NCBI RefSeq assembly: GCF_004762045.1
Contig: NZ_SJOM01000007.1
Span: 4,379,609-4,443,608 of the forward strand
Direction: 5' to 3'
From: Mycobacterium sp. DL99
GTDB lineage: Bacteria; Actinomycetota; Actinomycetes; Mycobacteriales; Mycobacteriaceae
Length of the DNA: 64,000 nt
In this document: one piece after another, positions 16,874-23,796 of the stretch
Numbering within the stretch: the first letter of the stretch is position 1
Layout: each line of letters starts with the position of its first letter
Translations under genes and position numbers: made by a program
Notes under the pieces: generated by a model
Database searches by the model: none
Told to the model about the DNA's origin: nothing
Seen by the model: the letters and a program-made list of their open reading frames with translations, nothing else

Positions 16874-17512
16874 CTACAACATGACGCCGAACATGATCGC
16901 CATGCCGGCAGCCATCATCGCCCGGCACAACGTGCCGAAATGCGAGAACGGCGACGTTTCGGACTGCTGACGCGCCGCAAAGTAGCGGTACAGCCAGACA
17001 GCGGCGGCGATCACGAAACCGATCGTCAACAGCCAGTTGATCGCCGGGATCCAGAGCGGCTGCACCGACATCGGTTCCATGGCCATCGCCGTGCCGCCGG
17101 CATGGTGTCCGGTCGTGTGCATCGCATGCATGTCGTGGCCACCCTCGGCCATCGTTTCGGTAGGGCGCGCAAGCACATTGCCGTTCATGGCGGCATACAT
17201 CCAGGCCATCGCCAGCATCATCGCGGCGTGATAGCCGTCGTCCAGGCGGCTTTGGGTCGTGCCGGCGCGCAGGATGCCTGCCACGAACCAGACGGCGGCG
17301 GCCAAGAAGAAGAACATCGGGGCCATTGTCGGCAGCTCTGCACCGCGCGGCCAGGCCATCACCAACATCGCGACGGCCATAGTCAGGTGGAACACCTGGC
17401 TCACCGCATCGGTCAGACGGCCACGAGAGCGCACCAAGGCGTAGGTGCACTCGGCAGCACTCAGGGCAAACAACATCGTCACAACCCACCGGAGCGCAAG
17501 ATCGGCGATCAT
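16874..17512 (-). CDS. DUF5134-type membrane protein with His/Met-rich loop
   Basis: The 212-residue protein has about six predicted membrane helices. Between the fourth and fifth, residues 121-149 are rich in His and Met (five His and seven Met), a composition typical of Cu(I) or Ag(I) ligands. The start at 17512 puts the first membrane helix at the N-terminus; an in-frame extension upstream crosses the promoter. It is preceded by an ECF-type promoter shared with ctpB and the lipopeptide operon, and faces the CopD/CtaG gene. Function unknown; a role in metal handling is inferred from composition and context. Confidence 0.8.
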   Translation of the reverse strand: MIADLALRWVVTMLFALSAAECTYALVRSRGRLTDAVSQVFHLTMAVAMLVMAWPRGAELPTMAPMFFFLAAAVWFVAGILRAGTTQSRLDDGYHAAMMLAMAWMYAAMNGNVLARPTETMAEGGHDMHAMHTTGHHAGGTAMAMEPMSVQPLWIPAINWLLTIGFVIAAAVWLYRYFAARQQSETSPFSHFGTLCRAMMAAGMAIMFGVML

Positions 17513-17548
17513 TCCAAGTCCTGTCTTCGAGCGTCGGCCATCCTCCGT

Positions 17549-17577
17549 TGGTCGCAGGCGGCGGCACCAAAGTTCCC
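17549..17577 (-). promoter_or_regulatory. ECF-type promoter, copy 1
   Basis: On the minus strand the site reads GGGAAC, 17 bases, CGACCA, and lies about 37 bases upstream of the DUF5134-type start. Three other copies with the same spacing stand before the 19936 gene, ctpB and the lipopeptide operon. SigC, encoded at 22804, is the probable sigma factor. Confidence 0.7.
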
Positions 17578-17589
17578 ACACCATCAGTA

Positions 17590-17608
17590 CTACGACACGT
17601 TGTCGTAG
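17590..17608. promoter_or_regulatory. BlaI/CopY-like dyad operator
   Basis: A perfect 8-base inverted repeat with a 3-base spacer, CTACGACA-CGT-TGTCGTAG, ends six bases before the ATG of the CopD/CtaG gene. BlaI/MecI/CopY-family repressors bind TAC-N-ACA/TGT-N-GTA dyads of this design, and M. tuberculosis BlaI is known to act at sigC. No BlaI gene is in the window. Confidence 0.6.
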
Positions 17609-17614
17609 ACTCAC

Positions 17615-19618
17615 ATGGCCGCGACGTTTCGTTGGTTTCCGCGGCGGAAGGCCGGTTCGACTATGTCGCGTGTGCAGATGCCCGATGGGGCCAGCGTGCG
17701 GTGGGGACGCTCGACGCTGTTCGGCACCGTCGTGGGTTGCGCCGTGGTGCTGGTCATGTGTTCGTTGCAGCTGGGCGCACAACGGCTGGCCGCCGCGGGG
17801 ATCGCTGACCCGGGAACGTTCACCAGCGCCGCCCGACTGCTCGGACACTGGGCCGCCACCTTGGCCGGTGCCGCCTGCGCAGGAGCGCTTGTCTGGATTG
17901 TGACGACCGCAACACCGCGTGACGACGGGCGAATCGACGCGGGATCCTTTCCAGCGCATCTGCTGGTCGAACGCGCCGCGATCGTCTGGGCCGGCTGCGC
18001 CACCGCGATGGTGGTCGTCTCTGCGTCCGCCGACGCGGGATTCCCCGTCGACCGGCTTGTCGCCGGTCCCGGCCTGGGTAGCGCCATCGCGGCGTCAGAG
18101 GTCGCGCGTGGGTGGTGTGCGGCGGCGATCTGCGCGCTGGTGTTGGCCGTCGGCATACGTTTCACCCTTCGCTGGATCGGACACTGTGTTGCGCTGCTGC
18201 CGGCCCTGATCGGGGTGATCGCAGTACCTGTCACCGGCAATGCCGGGCAGGGTCCGGACCATGACATCGCCACGAGCGCGGTGATCGTCTTCGCCGTGGC
18301 GATCGCGGTGTGGGCCGGAACCAAGATCGCCGCCGCCGGATTACGCGACGTCGTGCTTCGACGCCGGGTCCAGGCGCTGCAGCTGGCGTGCGGGGCGGTC
18401 ACCATCGTCTACGGCGCCCTCCTGGCCACACTGATGTTGGGCGGGTTGCCGATCCTGGGGTCGACCTACGGGCTGGCCGTGCTCTTTGCCGGGGTGCTGC
18501 TGATGCTGGTGTGGGTGGGCGACGGCGCACTTCTGCTGACGCGCCGCACCCCGTCGCGACTGGCGAACACCGTGTCCGCGGCCGCGATGATCGTCGTCAC
18601 CGCCGCGGTGGCGCTCGCCGCGAACAGTGTGCCGCCCCGGTTCACGGTGCACGAGTTCTCAACGTGGGACGTCTTTTTGGGCTACCAACTCGATGCACCC
18701 CCGAGTCCGGTCAGCTTGATCACCGTATGGCGGTTCGATCCGCTGATCGGTACGGCAGCCATCGTGCTCGCACTGGGCTATCTCATCGCCGCGGCGCGTC
18801 TGCGGCGACGCGGCGACCACTGGCCGGTGGGACGCACGATCGCCTGGACCCTGGGTTGCGCGGCTTTGCTGATCACCACCAGTTCCGGAGTACGTGCCTA
18901 CGGATCGGCGATGTTCAGCGTGCACATGGGTGAACACATGGCGCTGAACATGTTCATCCCGGTGCTTCTGGTCCTCGGTGCGCCCGTCACGCTCGCCCTA
19001 CGTGTGCTGCCCAGCGCGTCGAAAGGTGCGGCACCTGGGCCTCGCGAGTGGCTGGTGTGGTTCGTGCATGCACCTGTGACGCGATTCCTGTCGCACCCGG
19101 TGACGGCGTTCGTCTTGTTCGTCGGGTCGCTTTACCTCGTCTACTTCACGCCCCTGTTCGACACCTTGATCCGGTATCACTGGGGCCACGAGTTCATGAC
19201 GGTGCACTTCCTGCTGACCGGCTACCTGTATTACTGGGGAATCATCGGCATCGACCCCGGGCCGCGGCGACTCCCCTTCTTGGGTCGGCTCGGGCTGCTG
19301 TTCGCCGTGATGCCGTTCCATGCCTTCTTCGGCATCGCCACCATGACGATGACCTCATCCCTGGGGGAGAGTTTCTACCGATCCGTCAATCTGCCCTGGC
19401 TGCAGAGCATCTCGGATGACCAACACCTGGGCGGCGCTATCGCGTGGGGATCGAGCGAGGTACCCGTGATCATCGTGGTGGTCGCCCTGGTCGCCCAGTG
19501 GGCACGCCAGGACCGCCGAGCCGGAGCCCGTGAGGACCGCCACAGCGACCGCGGGTACGACGACGAACTCGACGCCTACAACGCGATGCTTCACGAGCTT
19601 TCTCGCACCCGGCGCTGA
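17615..19618 (+). CDS. CopD/CtaG-type copper membrane protein
   Basis: The 667-residue protein has about 15 membrane helices: an N-terminal CopD-like half (with His in Gly-His-Trp-Ala-Ala near residue 80) and a C-terminal caa3_CtaG half with conserved His-x3-Glu-His-Met near 436, Gly-His-Glu-Phe-Met-x2-His near 524 and Pro-Phe-His-Ala-Phe-Phe-Gly near 568. It matches M. tuberculosis Rv0102 in length and neighbourhood (beside nrp and ctpB). A role in copper passage or delivery to oxidase is suggested by the family. The ATG at 17615 is only six bases after the dyad, so either the mRNA is leaderless or the start is the ATG at 17663. Confidence 0.85.
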   Translation: MAATFRWFPRRKAGSTMSRVQMPDGASVRWGRSTLFGTVVGCAVVLVMCSLQLGAQRLAAAGIADPGTFTSAARLLGHWAATLAGAACAGALVWIVTTATPRDDGRIDAGSFPAHLLVERAAIVWAGCATAMVVVSASADAGFPVDRLVAGPGLGSAIAASEVARGWCAAAICALVLAVGIRFTLRWIGHCVALLPALIGVIAVPVTGNAGQGPDHDIATSAVIVFAVAIAVWAGTKIAAAGLRDVVLRRRVQALQLACGAVTIVYGALLATLMLGGLPILGSTYGLAVLFAGVLLMLVWVGDGALLLTRRTPSRLANTVSAAAMIVVTAAVALAANSVPPRFTVHEFSTWDVFLGYQLDAPPSPVSLITVWRFDPLIGTAAIVLALGYLIAAARLRRRGDHWPVGRTIAWTLGCAALLITTSSGVRAYGSAMFSVHMGEHMALNMFIPVLLVLGAPVTLALRVLPSASKGAAPGPREWLVWFVHAPVTRFLSHPVTAFVLFVGSLYLVYFTPLFDTLIRYHWGHEFMTVHFLLTGYLYYWGIIGIDPGPRRLPFLGRLGLLFAVMPFHAFFGIATMTMTSSLGESFYRSVNLPWLQSISDDQHLGGAIAWGSSEVPVIIVVVALVAQWARQDRRAGAREDRHSDRGYDDELDAYNAMLHELSRTRR

Positions 19619-19667
19619 GTTGCACCCGGTCGTACCGATCCGGCCCGGACAGCAGCCGGTTCCTAAG

Positions 19668-19778
19668 TCATTCGGCGGTGTCGGAACCGCAGGTGCAGTT
19701 GCTCCCGCAGGTGCAGTTTTCGCACGTACAGTTCGGGTTGTCGCACTTCGTCGATCCGGCTGTTTCATTGCTGGTCAT
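19668..19778 (-). CDS. Small Cys-rich metallothionein-like protein
   Basis: A 36-codon frame (ATG to TGA) encodes a protein with seven Cys at 12, 17, 19, 22, 24, 28 and 30 and no aromatic residue or His. It contains three Asn-Cys-Thr-Cys blocks, the Cys-x-Cys pattern of metallothioneins, in a polar Ser/Thr/Gly/Asp/Glu background. It is not the same as the longer M. tuberculosis MymT but is of similar type: a Cu(I) or Zn buffer. It lies between the CopD/CtaG gene and ctpB, inside the metal locus. No strong ribosome site was seen, and no promoter of the shared ECF type; another metal-responsive control is likely. Confidence 0.75.
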   Translation of the reverse strand: MTSNETAGSTKCDNPNCTCENCTCGSNCTCGSDTAE

Positions 19779-19819
19779 GCATGTGAGATTACGCCCAGTG
19801 CCTGCTGATCAGGCCGCAA

Positions 19820-19848
19820 CGGAACTAATCTCGTCGTGCCACCGACCA
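19820..19848 (+). promoter_or_regulatory. ECF-type promoter, copy 2
   Basis: The plus strand reads CGGAAC, 17 bases, CGACCA, about 90 bases upstream of the 19936 gene. It differs by one base in each box from the copies before ctpB and the lipopeptide operon. Confidence 0.6.
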
Positions 19849-19935
19849 ATGGGTGGGGCCATCGAGATACACATTGGCTGACCGTCCCTGGATCCCAGAT
19901 GTCACCGATCGGCAGAACTACGAGATGTAGAGGAT

Positions 19936-20448
19936 GTGTCGCGCATGCATGAGTCACAACACGTGCCCGTGCCCGGAGACATGGCTGCGGCGGTCGAGAC
20001 CGAATTGAGGGCGATCGAACGGCGGGTGTTCGAGGATGTGTGGATCAGCCCGGCGCGCGCCCGCGTCCTGGCGGCCACGGCAACGACGCTGGCGGCGATG
20101 GCCGTGGCATTGAGAGCGAGCGGCGAAGCGGCTTCTGCGGGTACTCGTGGTGGGCAGTGGATATCACTGGTGGCACTGGCCCTGTTCGCCCTGGCGGCAT
20201 CGATGTCGGCATTCGCGTTGGCGCGTCGTCGATTTCGATGGTGCTGTATGGCGACCTGCGTGTCAGCGCTGGCCACCGTTGACGGCGCCGGGGCGTTCTG
20301 GTGGCATCACACCGCACACACCGCCTCCTGGCTTCCGGCGGCACTCGGCACCGTGACCGCCGCAGCGCTGACCGCAACGTGGCTGGGTGTCTGCTTGGCC
20401 CCGCTGAATTCGTCTCAGCCGGATATGCGCGCCGGCGCCGGCGATTGA
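19936..20448 (+). CDS. Membrane protein of unknown function in metal locus
   Basis: The 170-residue protein has a cytoplasmic N-terminus with an acidic helix and about four membrane helices (roughly 45-62, 75-95, 99-117, 128-150). A His-His pair lies in a Trp-Trp-His-His-Thr-x-His segment between helices. I do not recognise the family. GAGG at 19930-19933 is too close to the GTG at 19936, so the ATG at 19945 may be the true start. The 3' end overlaps the convergent ctpB 3' end by 34 bases. A shared ECF-type promoter lies upstream. Confidence 0.7.
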   Translation: MSRMHESQHVPVPGDMAAAVETELRAIERRVFEDVWISPARARVLAATATTLAAMAVALRASGEAASAGTRGGQWISLVALALFALAASMSAFALARRRFRWCCMATCVSALATVDGAGAFWWHHTAHTASWLPAALGTVTAAALTATWLGVCLAPLNSSQPDMRAGAGD

Positions 20449-22706
20449 GAATCGCTGAAGGTATTCGGTTGGACCGTGCCGTAGTTGCGCAACCGCAGGC
20501 TGTTCGACACGACCAGGAATGACGACACCGCCATCGCCCCACCTGCGATCAACGGGTTGAGCAGGCCTGCCGCGGCGATCGGAATCGCCGCGACGTTATA
20601 GCCGAAGGCCCAGATCATGTTGACCCGGATGGTCCGCATGGTCGCGCGAGCCAGGCCCAGGGCCTGCGGGACCGAATCGAGGTTGTCACGGACCAGGATG
20701 ATGTCGGCCGCGCCGATGGCGACGTCGGTCCCCCGGCCGATGGCAAGGCCCAGGTCGGCACAGGCCAAAGCCGGACCATCGTTGATCCCGTCGCCGACCA
20801 TGGCCACCACCCGGCCCTGATCGCGCAGTTTCTCGATCGCGCCGACCTTGTCCTCGGGCAGTACCTCGGCGACCACATCATCGATGCCCACGGCCGCCCC
20901 GATCGCGGCGGCCGTCGCGGCATTGTCACCGGTCAAGAGCATGGTTTTCATGCCCTCCGCGTGGAGGCGTGCGATGGCACCGGCCGCCGACTCCTTGACG
21001 GCGTCGGCGATGCAGATGGCGCCGCAGACGGTATCGCCGTGCGCGACGAATACGACTGTCTGGCCCTCCGACTCGCCCGTCTTGCGCGCAGCCGCAAGGT
21101 TGGCAGGTACCACCCGATCGCGGGTTACCCAGGCGGGACGTCCGACGACCACGGCCATGCCGTCCACCCAGCCGGCCACACCGTGGCCCGCGAACGCCTG
21201 GAAGTCCTCGACCGGGGCGACGTCGCGACCCGCGCGGGCAGTGACGATCGCGTGCGCCACGGGATGTTCGGATGCCGACTCGACTGCTGCCGCATGTCCG
21301 AGGACCTCGTCCTCGGTCCACCCCTCGGCCACCGCGACGGTGATGACCTGAGGTTGTCCGGTGGTCAGGGTGCCGGTTTTGTCGAACACGACGGTGTCGA
21401 CCGCGCGGATCGCCTCCAGGGCGCGATGGCCTTTGAGGAAGATGCCCAGCTGGGCGCCGCGCCCCGAGGCCACCATCATCGCGGTCGGGGTCGCCAGTCC
21501 CAGCGCGCACGGGCAGGCGATCACCAGGACCGCCAGGGCAGCTGATACCGCTCGGTTGACATCGCCGTCGACCAACAGCCAACCGATGGCGGTGGCCGCG
21601 GCGATCACGAGCACACACGGCACGAACACCGCGGCGATGCGGTCGGCCAGCCTCTGCGCGTCGGCCTTCTGGGCCTGTGCCTGCTCGACCAGGCGGACCA
21701 TCCCGGCGAACCGGGTGTCCGGTCCCACCGCGGCGGCCTCGACGATCAAGCGGCCGTCGAGGACGACGGTGCCGCCCACGACACCCGAACCTTCTTGTGT
21801 CTGTACCGGTTTCGACTCTCCGGTCATCGCGCTGACGTCCACTGCGGCCGTCCCGCTCACCACAAGACCATCGGCCGCGATGGCCTCACCGGGACGAACG
21901 ACGAAACGCTGGCCTTCCTTGAGCTCGTCCGCGGGCAGCACGAGCTCGCTGCCGTCGGCGAGCAGCACGGTCACCGACTTGGCACCGAGCGCGGCAAGTG
22001 CCCGCAGGGCTCCCCCGGCGCGCGAGCGGGCCCGCGCCTCGAAGTAACGGCCCGCGAGCACGAAAACCGTTACGCCCGCGGCAACCTCGAGGTAAATGGC
22101 ATCGCTTCCCAGCAGCGCCTGCCAGACGCCCGCAGCATGGTAGGTCTGGTGGTCGAAGAAGATCGTGTACATGGACCACACGGTGGCGGCGGTGACGCCG
22201 ATGGAGATCAAGGTCTCCATGGTTGAGGTTCCGTGACGGGCATTGCGAAGCGCACTGCGATGGAACGGCCATGCGGCCCACGTGACGATCGGTGCCGCCA
22301 ACGCGGTGAGCACCCACTGCCACCCGGCGAACCGGGTGTCGGGCACCACGGCAAACATCACCGACAGATCGGCGAGCGGGATGAACAAAACGGCAGCGAT
22401 CGCCAGGCGCCGGAGCAGGCTGCGGGCATGGTCGGCATCGGGGTCGACGTCGGTCGTAGAGCGTTCGGTGCGGGGGGCGGCCTGGTAGCCGGCCCGCTCG
22501 ATCACCGCGCACAACTGCTCGACGCCGACGTCCGGGGTGGCTTCCACGGTGGCGACGCGTGTGGCGAAGTTCACTGACGCGCGTACCCCGTCGACCTTGT
22601 TGAGTTTGTTCTCCACGCGGGCAGCGCAGGCCCCACACGACATTCCTGTGACGTCGAGCGCAATGCGCTGGGTCGCCTCACTGTCGGGGACGGTTGCTGT
22701 TGTCAC
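20415..22706 (-). CDS. ctpB: Cu-type (P1B) metal-transporting ATPase
   Basis: The 763-residue protein has an N-terminal HMA domain with Cys24-x2-Cys27 (Gly-Met-Ser-Cys-Gly-Ala-Cys), eight expected membrane helices, the Thr-Gly-Glu-Ser dephosphorylation motif at 295-298, the Cys-Pro-Cys metal site at 398-400 and the phosphorylated Asp442 in Asp-Lys-Thr-Gly-Thr. These are the features of Cu(I) ATPases, here of the CtpA/CtpB group. Start: GTG at 22706, with GGGAG five bases upstream. The ECF-type promoter at 22760-22788 is placed correctly for it. Direction of transport is not decided by sequence; CtpB in M. tuberculosis is linked with SigC and copper acquisition. Confidence 0.9.
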   Translation of the reverse strand: MTTATVPDSEATQRIALDVTGMSCGACAARVENKLNKVDGVRASVNFATRVATVEATPDVGVEQLCAVIERAGYQAAPRTERSTTDVDPDADHARSLLRRLAIAAVLFIPLADLSVMFAVVPDTRFAGWQWVLTALAAPIVTWAAWPFHRSALRNARHGTSTMETLISIGVTAATVWSMYTIFFDHQTYHAAGVWQALLGSDAIYLEVAAGVTVFVLAGRYFEARARSRAGGALRALAALGAKSVTVLLADGSELVLPADELKEGQRFVVRPGEAIAADGLVVSGTAAVDVSAMTGESKPVQTQEGSGVVGGTVVLDGRLIVEAAAVGPDTRFAGMVRLVEQAQAQKADAQRLADRIAAVFVPCVLVIAAATAIGWLLVDGDVNRAVSAALAVLVIACPCALGLATPTAMMVASGRGAQLGIFLKGHRALEAIRAVDTVVFDKTGTLTTGQPQVITVAVAEGWTEDEVLGHAAAVESASEHPVAHAIVTARAGRDVAPVEDFQAFAGHGVAGWVDGMAVVVGRPAWVTRDRVVPANLAAARKTGESEGQTVVFVAHGDTVCGAICIADAVKESAAGAIARLHAEGMKTMLLTGDNAATAAAIGAAVGIDDVVAEVLPEDKVGAIEKLRDQGRVVAMVGDGINDGPALACADLGLAIGRGTDVAIGAADIILVRDNLDSVPQALGLARATMRTIRVNMIWAFGYNVAAIPIAAAGLLNPLIAGGAMAVSSFLVVSNSLRLRNYGTVQPNTFSDSQSPAPARISG

Positions 22707-22759
22707 CACTACTCCCAATTGCTCACTCACCACCTCGGTGGCATACGTCACCGAATATG

Positions 22760-22788
22760 TAGTCGCTCCGGCCCGATGCGGAGTTCCC
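22760..22788 (-). promoter_or_regulatory. ECF-type promoter, copy 3 (ctpB)
   Basis: The minus strand reads GGGAAC, 17 bases, CGACTA. The -10 element is 54 bases from the ctpB GTG. Both hexamers and the spacing are identical to the copy before the lipopeptide operon at 32901-32929, while the spacers are unrelated. Confidence 0.75.
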
Positions 22789-22803
22789 GGGCGACATCGA
22801 ATA

Positions 22804-23370
22804 ATGTCGAGGACTGTGACTACCGAACGCGGCGAGGACCACGTTACGCGGCTGGCCTTCGCCGCCGGCCGCGGTGATTCCGCGGCGCTCGAGCAATTCA
22901 TCAGGGCCACCCAGACCGACGTCTGGCGAACCGTCGCCTACCTCGGCGATGCCGGATCGGCCGACGACCTGACGCAAGAGACCTTCATCCGCGCCATCAC
23001 CGCGCTCCCCCGATTCAGCGGCCGGTCGTCTGCCCGTACCTGGCTGTTGTCGATCGCTCGGCGCGTGGTGGTCGACCAGATTCGCCATAAGCAGAGCCGG
23101 CCACGCACCCAGCACGGAGTGGACGTCGAGCAGGTCCTCGACAGCTACCGCCCGGTCGGTGGGTTCGAGAAGATGGTGGAGATCCGCCTCTTGCTGGACG
23201 GCCTGGACCCCGACCGGCGGCACGCTCTGCTGCTGACCCAGGTCCTCGGCTTGTCCTATGCGGAAGCCGCCGAGGTGTGCGGTTGCCCGGTCGGCACGAT
23301 CCGTTCACGGGTGGCACGCGCACGCGAAGATCTCATTGCAGCGGCCGAACGGGACGATCTGACCGGCTAG
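22804..23370 (+). CDS. sigC: ECF sigma factor SigC
   Basis: The 188-residue protein has only regions 2 and 4, as in ECF factors: region 2 around 20-90 (Asp-Asp-Leu-Thr-Gln-Glu-Thr-Phe, then Ser-Ala-Arg-Thr-Trp-Leu-Leu) and region 4 around 125-175 (Leu-Gly-Leu-Ser-Tyr-Ala-Glu-Ala-Ala, then Val-Gly-Thr-Ile-Arg-Ser-Arg-Val). It closely resembles M. tuberculosis SigC, including the Cys-Gly-Cys-Pro before the recognition helix and the end Asp-Asp-Leu-Thr-Gly. ATG 22804 is taken as start; GTG 22816 is an alternative. It diverges from ctpB and converges on the lipopeptide operon. In M. tuberculosis sigC is far from that locus. Confidence 0.9.
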   Translation: MSRTVTTERGEDHVTRLAFAAGRGDSAALEQFIRATQTDVWRTVAYLGDAGSADDLTQETFIRAITALPRFSGRSSARTWLLSIARRVVVDQIRHKQSRPRTQHGVDVEQVLDSYRPVGGFEKMVEIRLLLDGLDPDRRHALLLTQVLGLSYAEAAEVCGCPVGTIRSRVARAREDLIAAAERDDLTG

Positions 23371-23374
23371 GTCA

Positions 23375-23401
23375 GGCGACACACGTGACGGTGTTGTCGC
23401 C
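23375..23401. terminator. Hairpin between convergent sigC and HMA gene
   Basis: Inverted repeat GGCGACA (23375-23381) and TGTCGCC (23395-23401) lies just after the sigC stop. It has no T-run but is placed to end transcription from both sides. Confidence 0.45.
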
Positions 23402-23436
23402 ATCGCACCGCCACGTCGCCAGTTCCCGGCAGATAT

Positions 23437-23793
23437 TCAGCCGCCCATGTGTCCGACGGTCACCCAGCGGATGGCCCTCGCCACCACCGAGGGGCGTTTC
23501 TCCGGCGGCCCGTCAGGCGCGGGCACCGCGTCGTCGTGGGCTGTGCGCTCTTCGGCGTGGTAACCGGCCTGCTCAACGGCGTCACAGAGGTCGGCGACAC
23601 TGATGTCGCGCCGGGCGTCGATCGTCGCGATCTTTGTGGAGATGGCGACCGAGGCCTGCACTCCGTCGATCTTGTTCAGCTTGTTCTCGACCCGGCGCGA
23701 GCACGCTCCGCAGGACATTCCGGTCACGTCGAGTCGGATCCGTCTGGTATCTGATGTCTCGGTATGTTGTGCGGCTACGTCAGTCACTGCCAT
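23437..23793 (-). CDS. Stand-alone HMA-domain protein (metallochaperone or ATPase remnant)
   Basis: The 118-residue protein holds one HMA domain (about 18-85) with Gly-Met-Ser-Cys28-Gly-Ala-Cys31. It resembles the N-terminal domain of the nearby CtpB over its whole length (same Val-Glu-Asn-Lys-Leu-Asn-Lys helix). The tail ends soon after a hydrophobic stretch where an ATPase would have its first membrane helix, so it could be a broken-off copy of a ctpB-like gene. The start lies three bases after the nrp stop, so it is the last gene of the lipopeptide operon and probably still expressed, as a Cu(I) chaperone. Confidence 0.8.
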   Translation of the reverse strand: MAVTDVAAQHTETSDTRRIRLDVTGMSCGACSRRVENKLNKIDGVQASVAISTKIATIDARRDISVADLCDAVEQAGYHAEERTAHDDAVPAPDGPPEKRPSVVARAIRWVTVGHMGG

Positions 23794-23796
23794 TCC

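Noticed and set aside
22744..22764. BlaI-type dyad between ctpB and sigC (TACGTCA and TGTAGTC)
   Set aside because: The halves differ and the spacer is 7 bases; the right half is better explained by the -10 box of ctpB.
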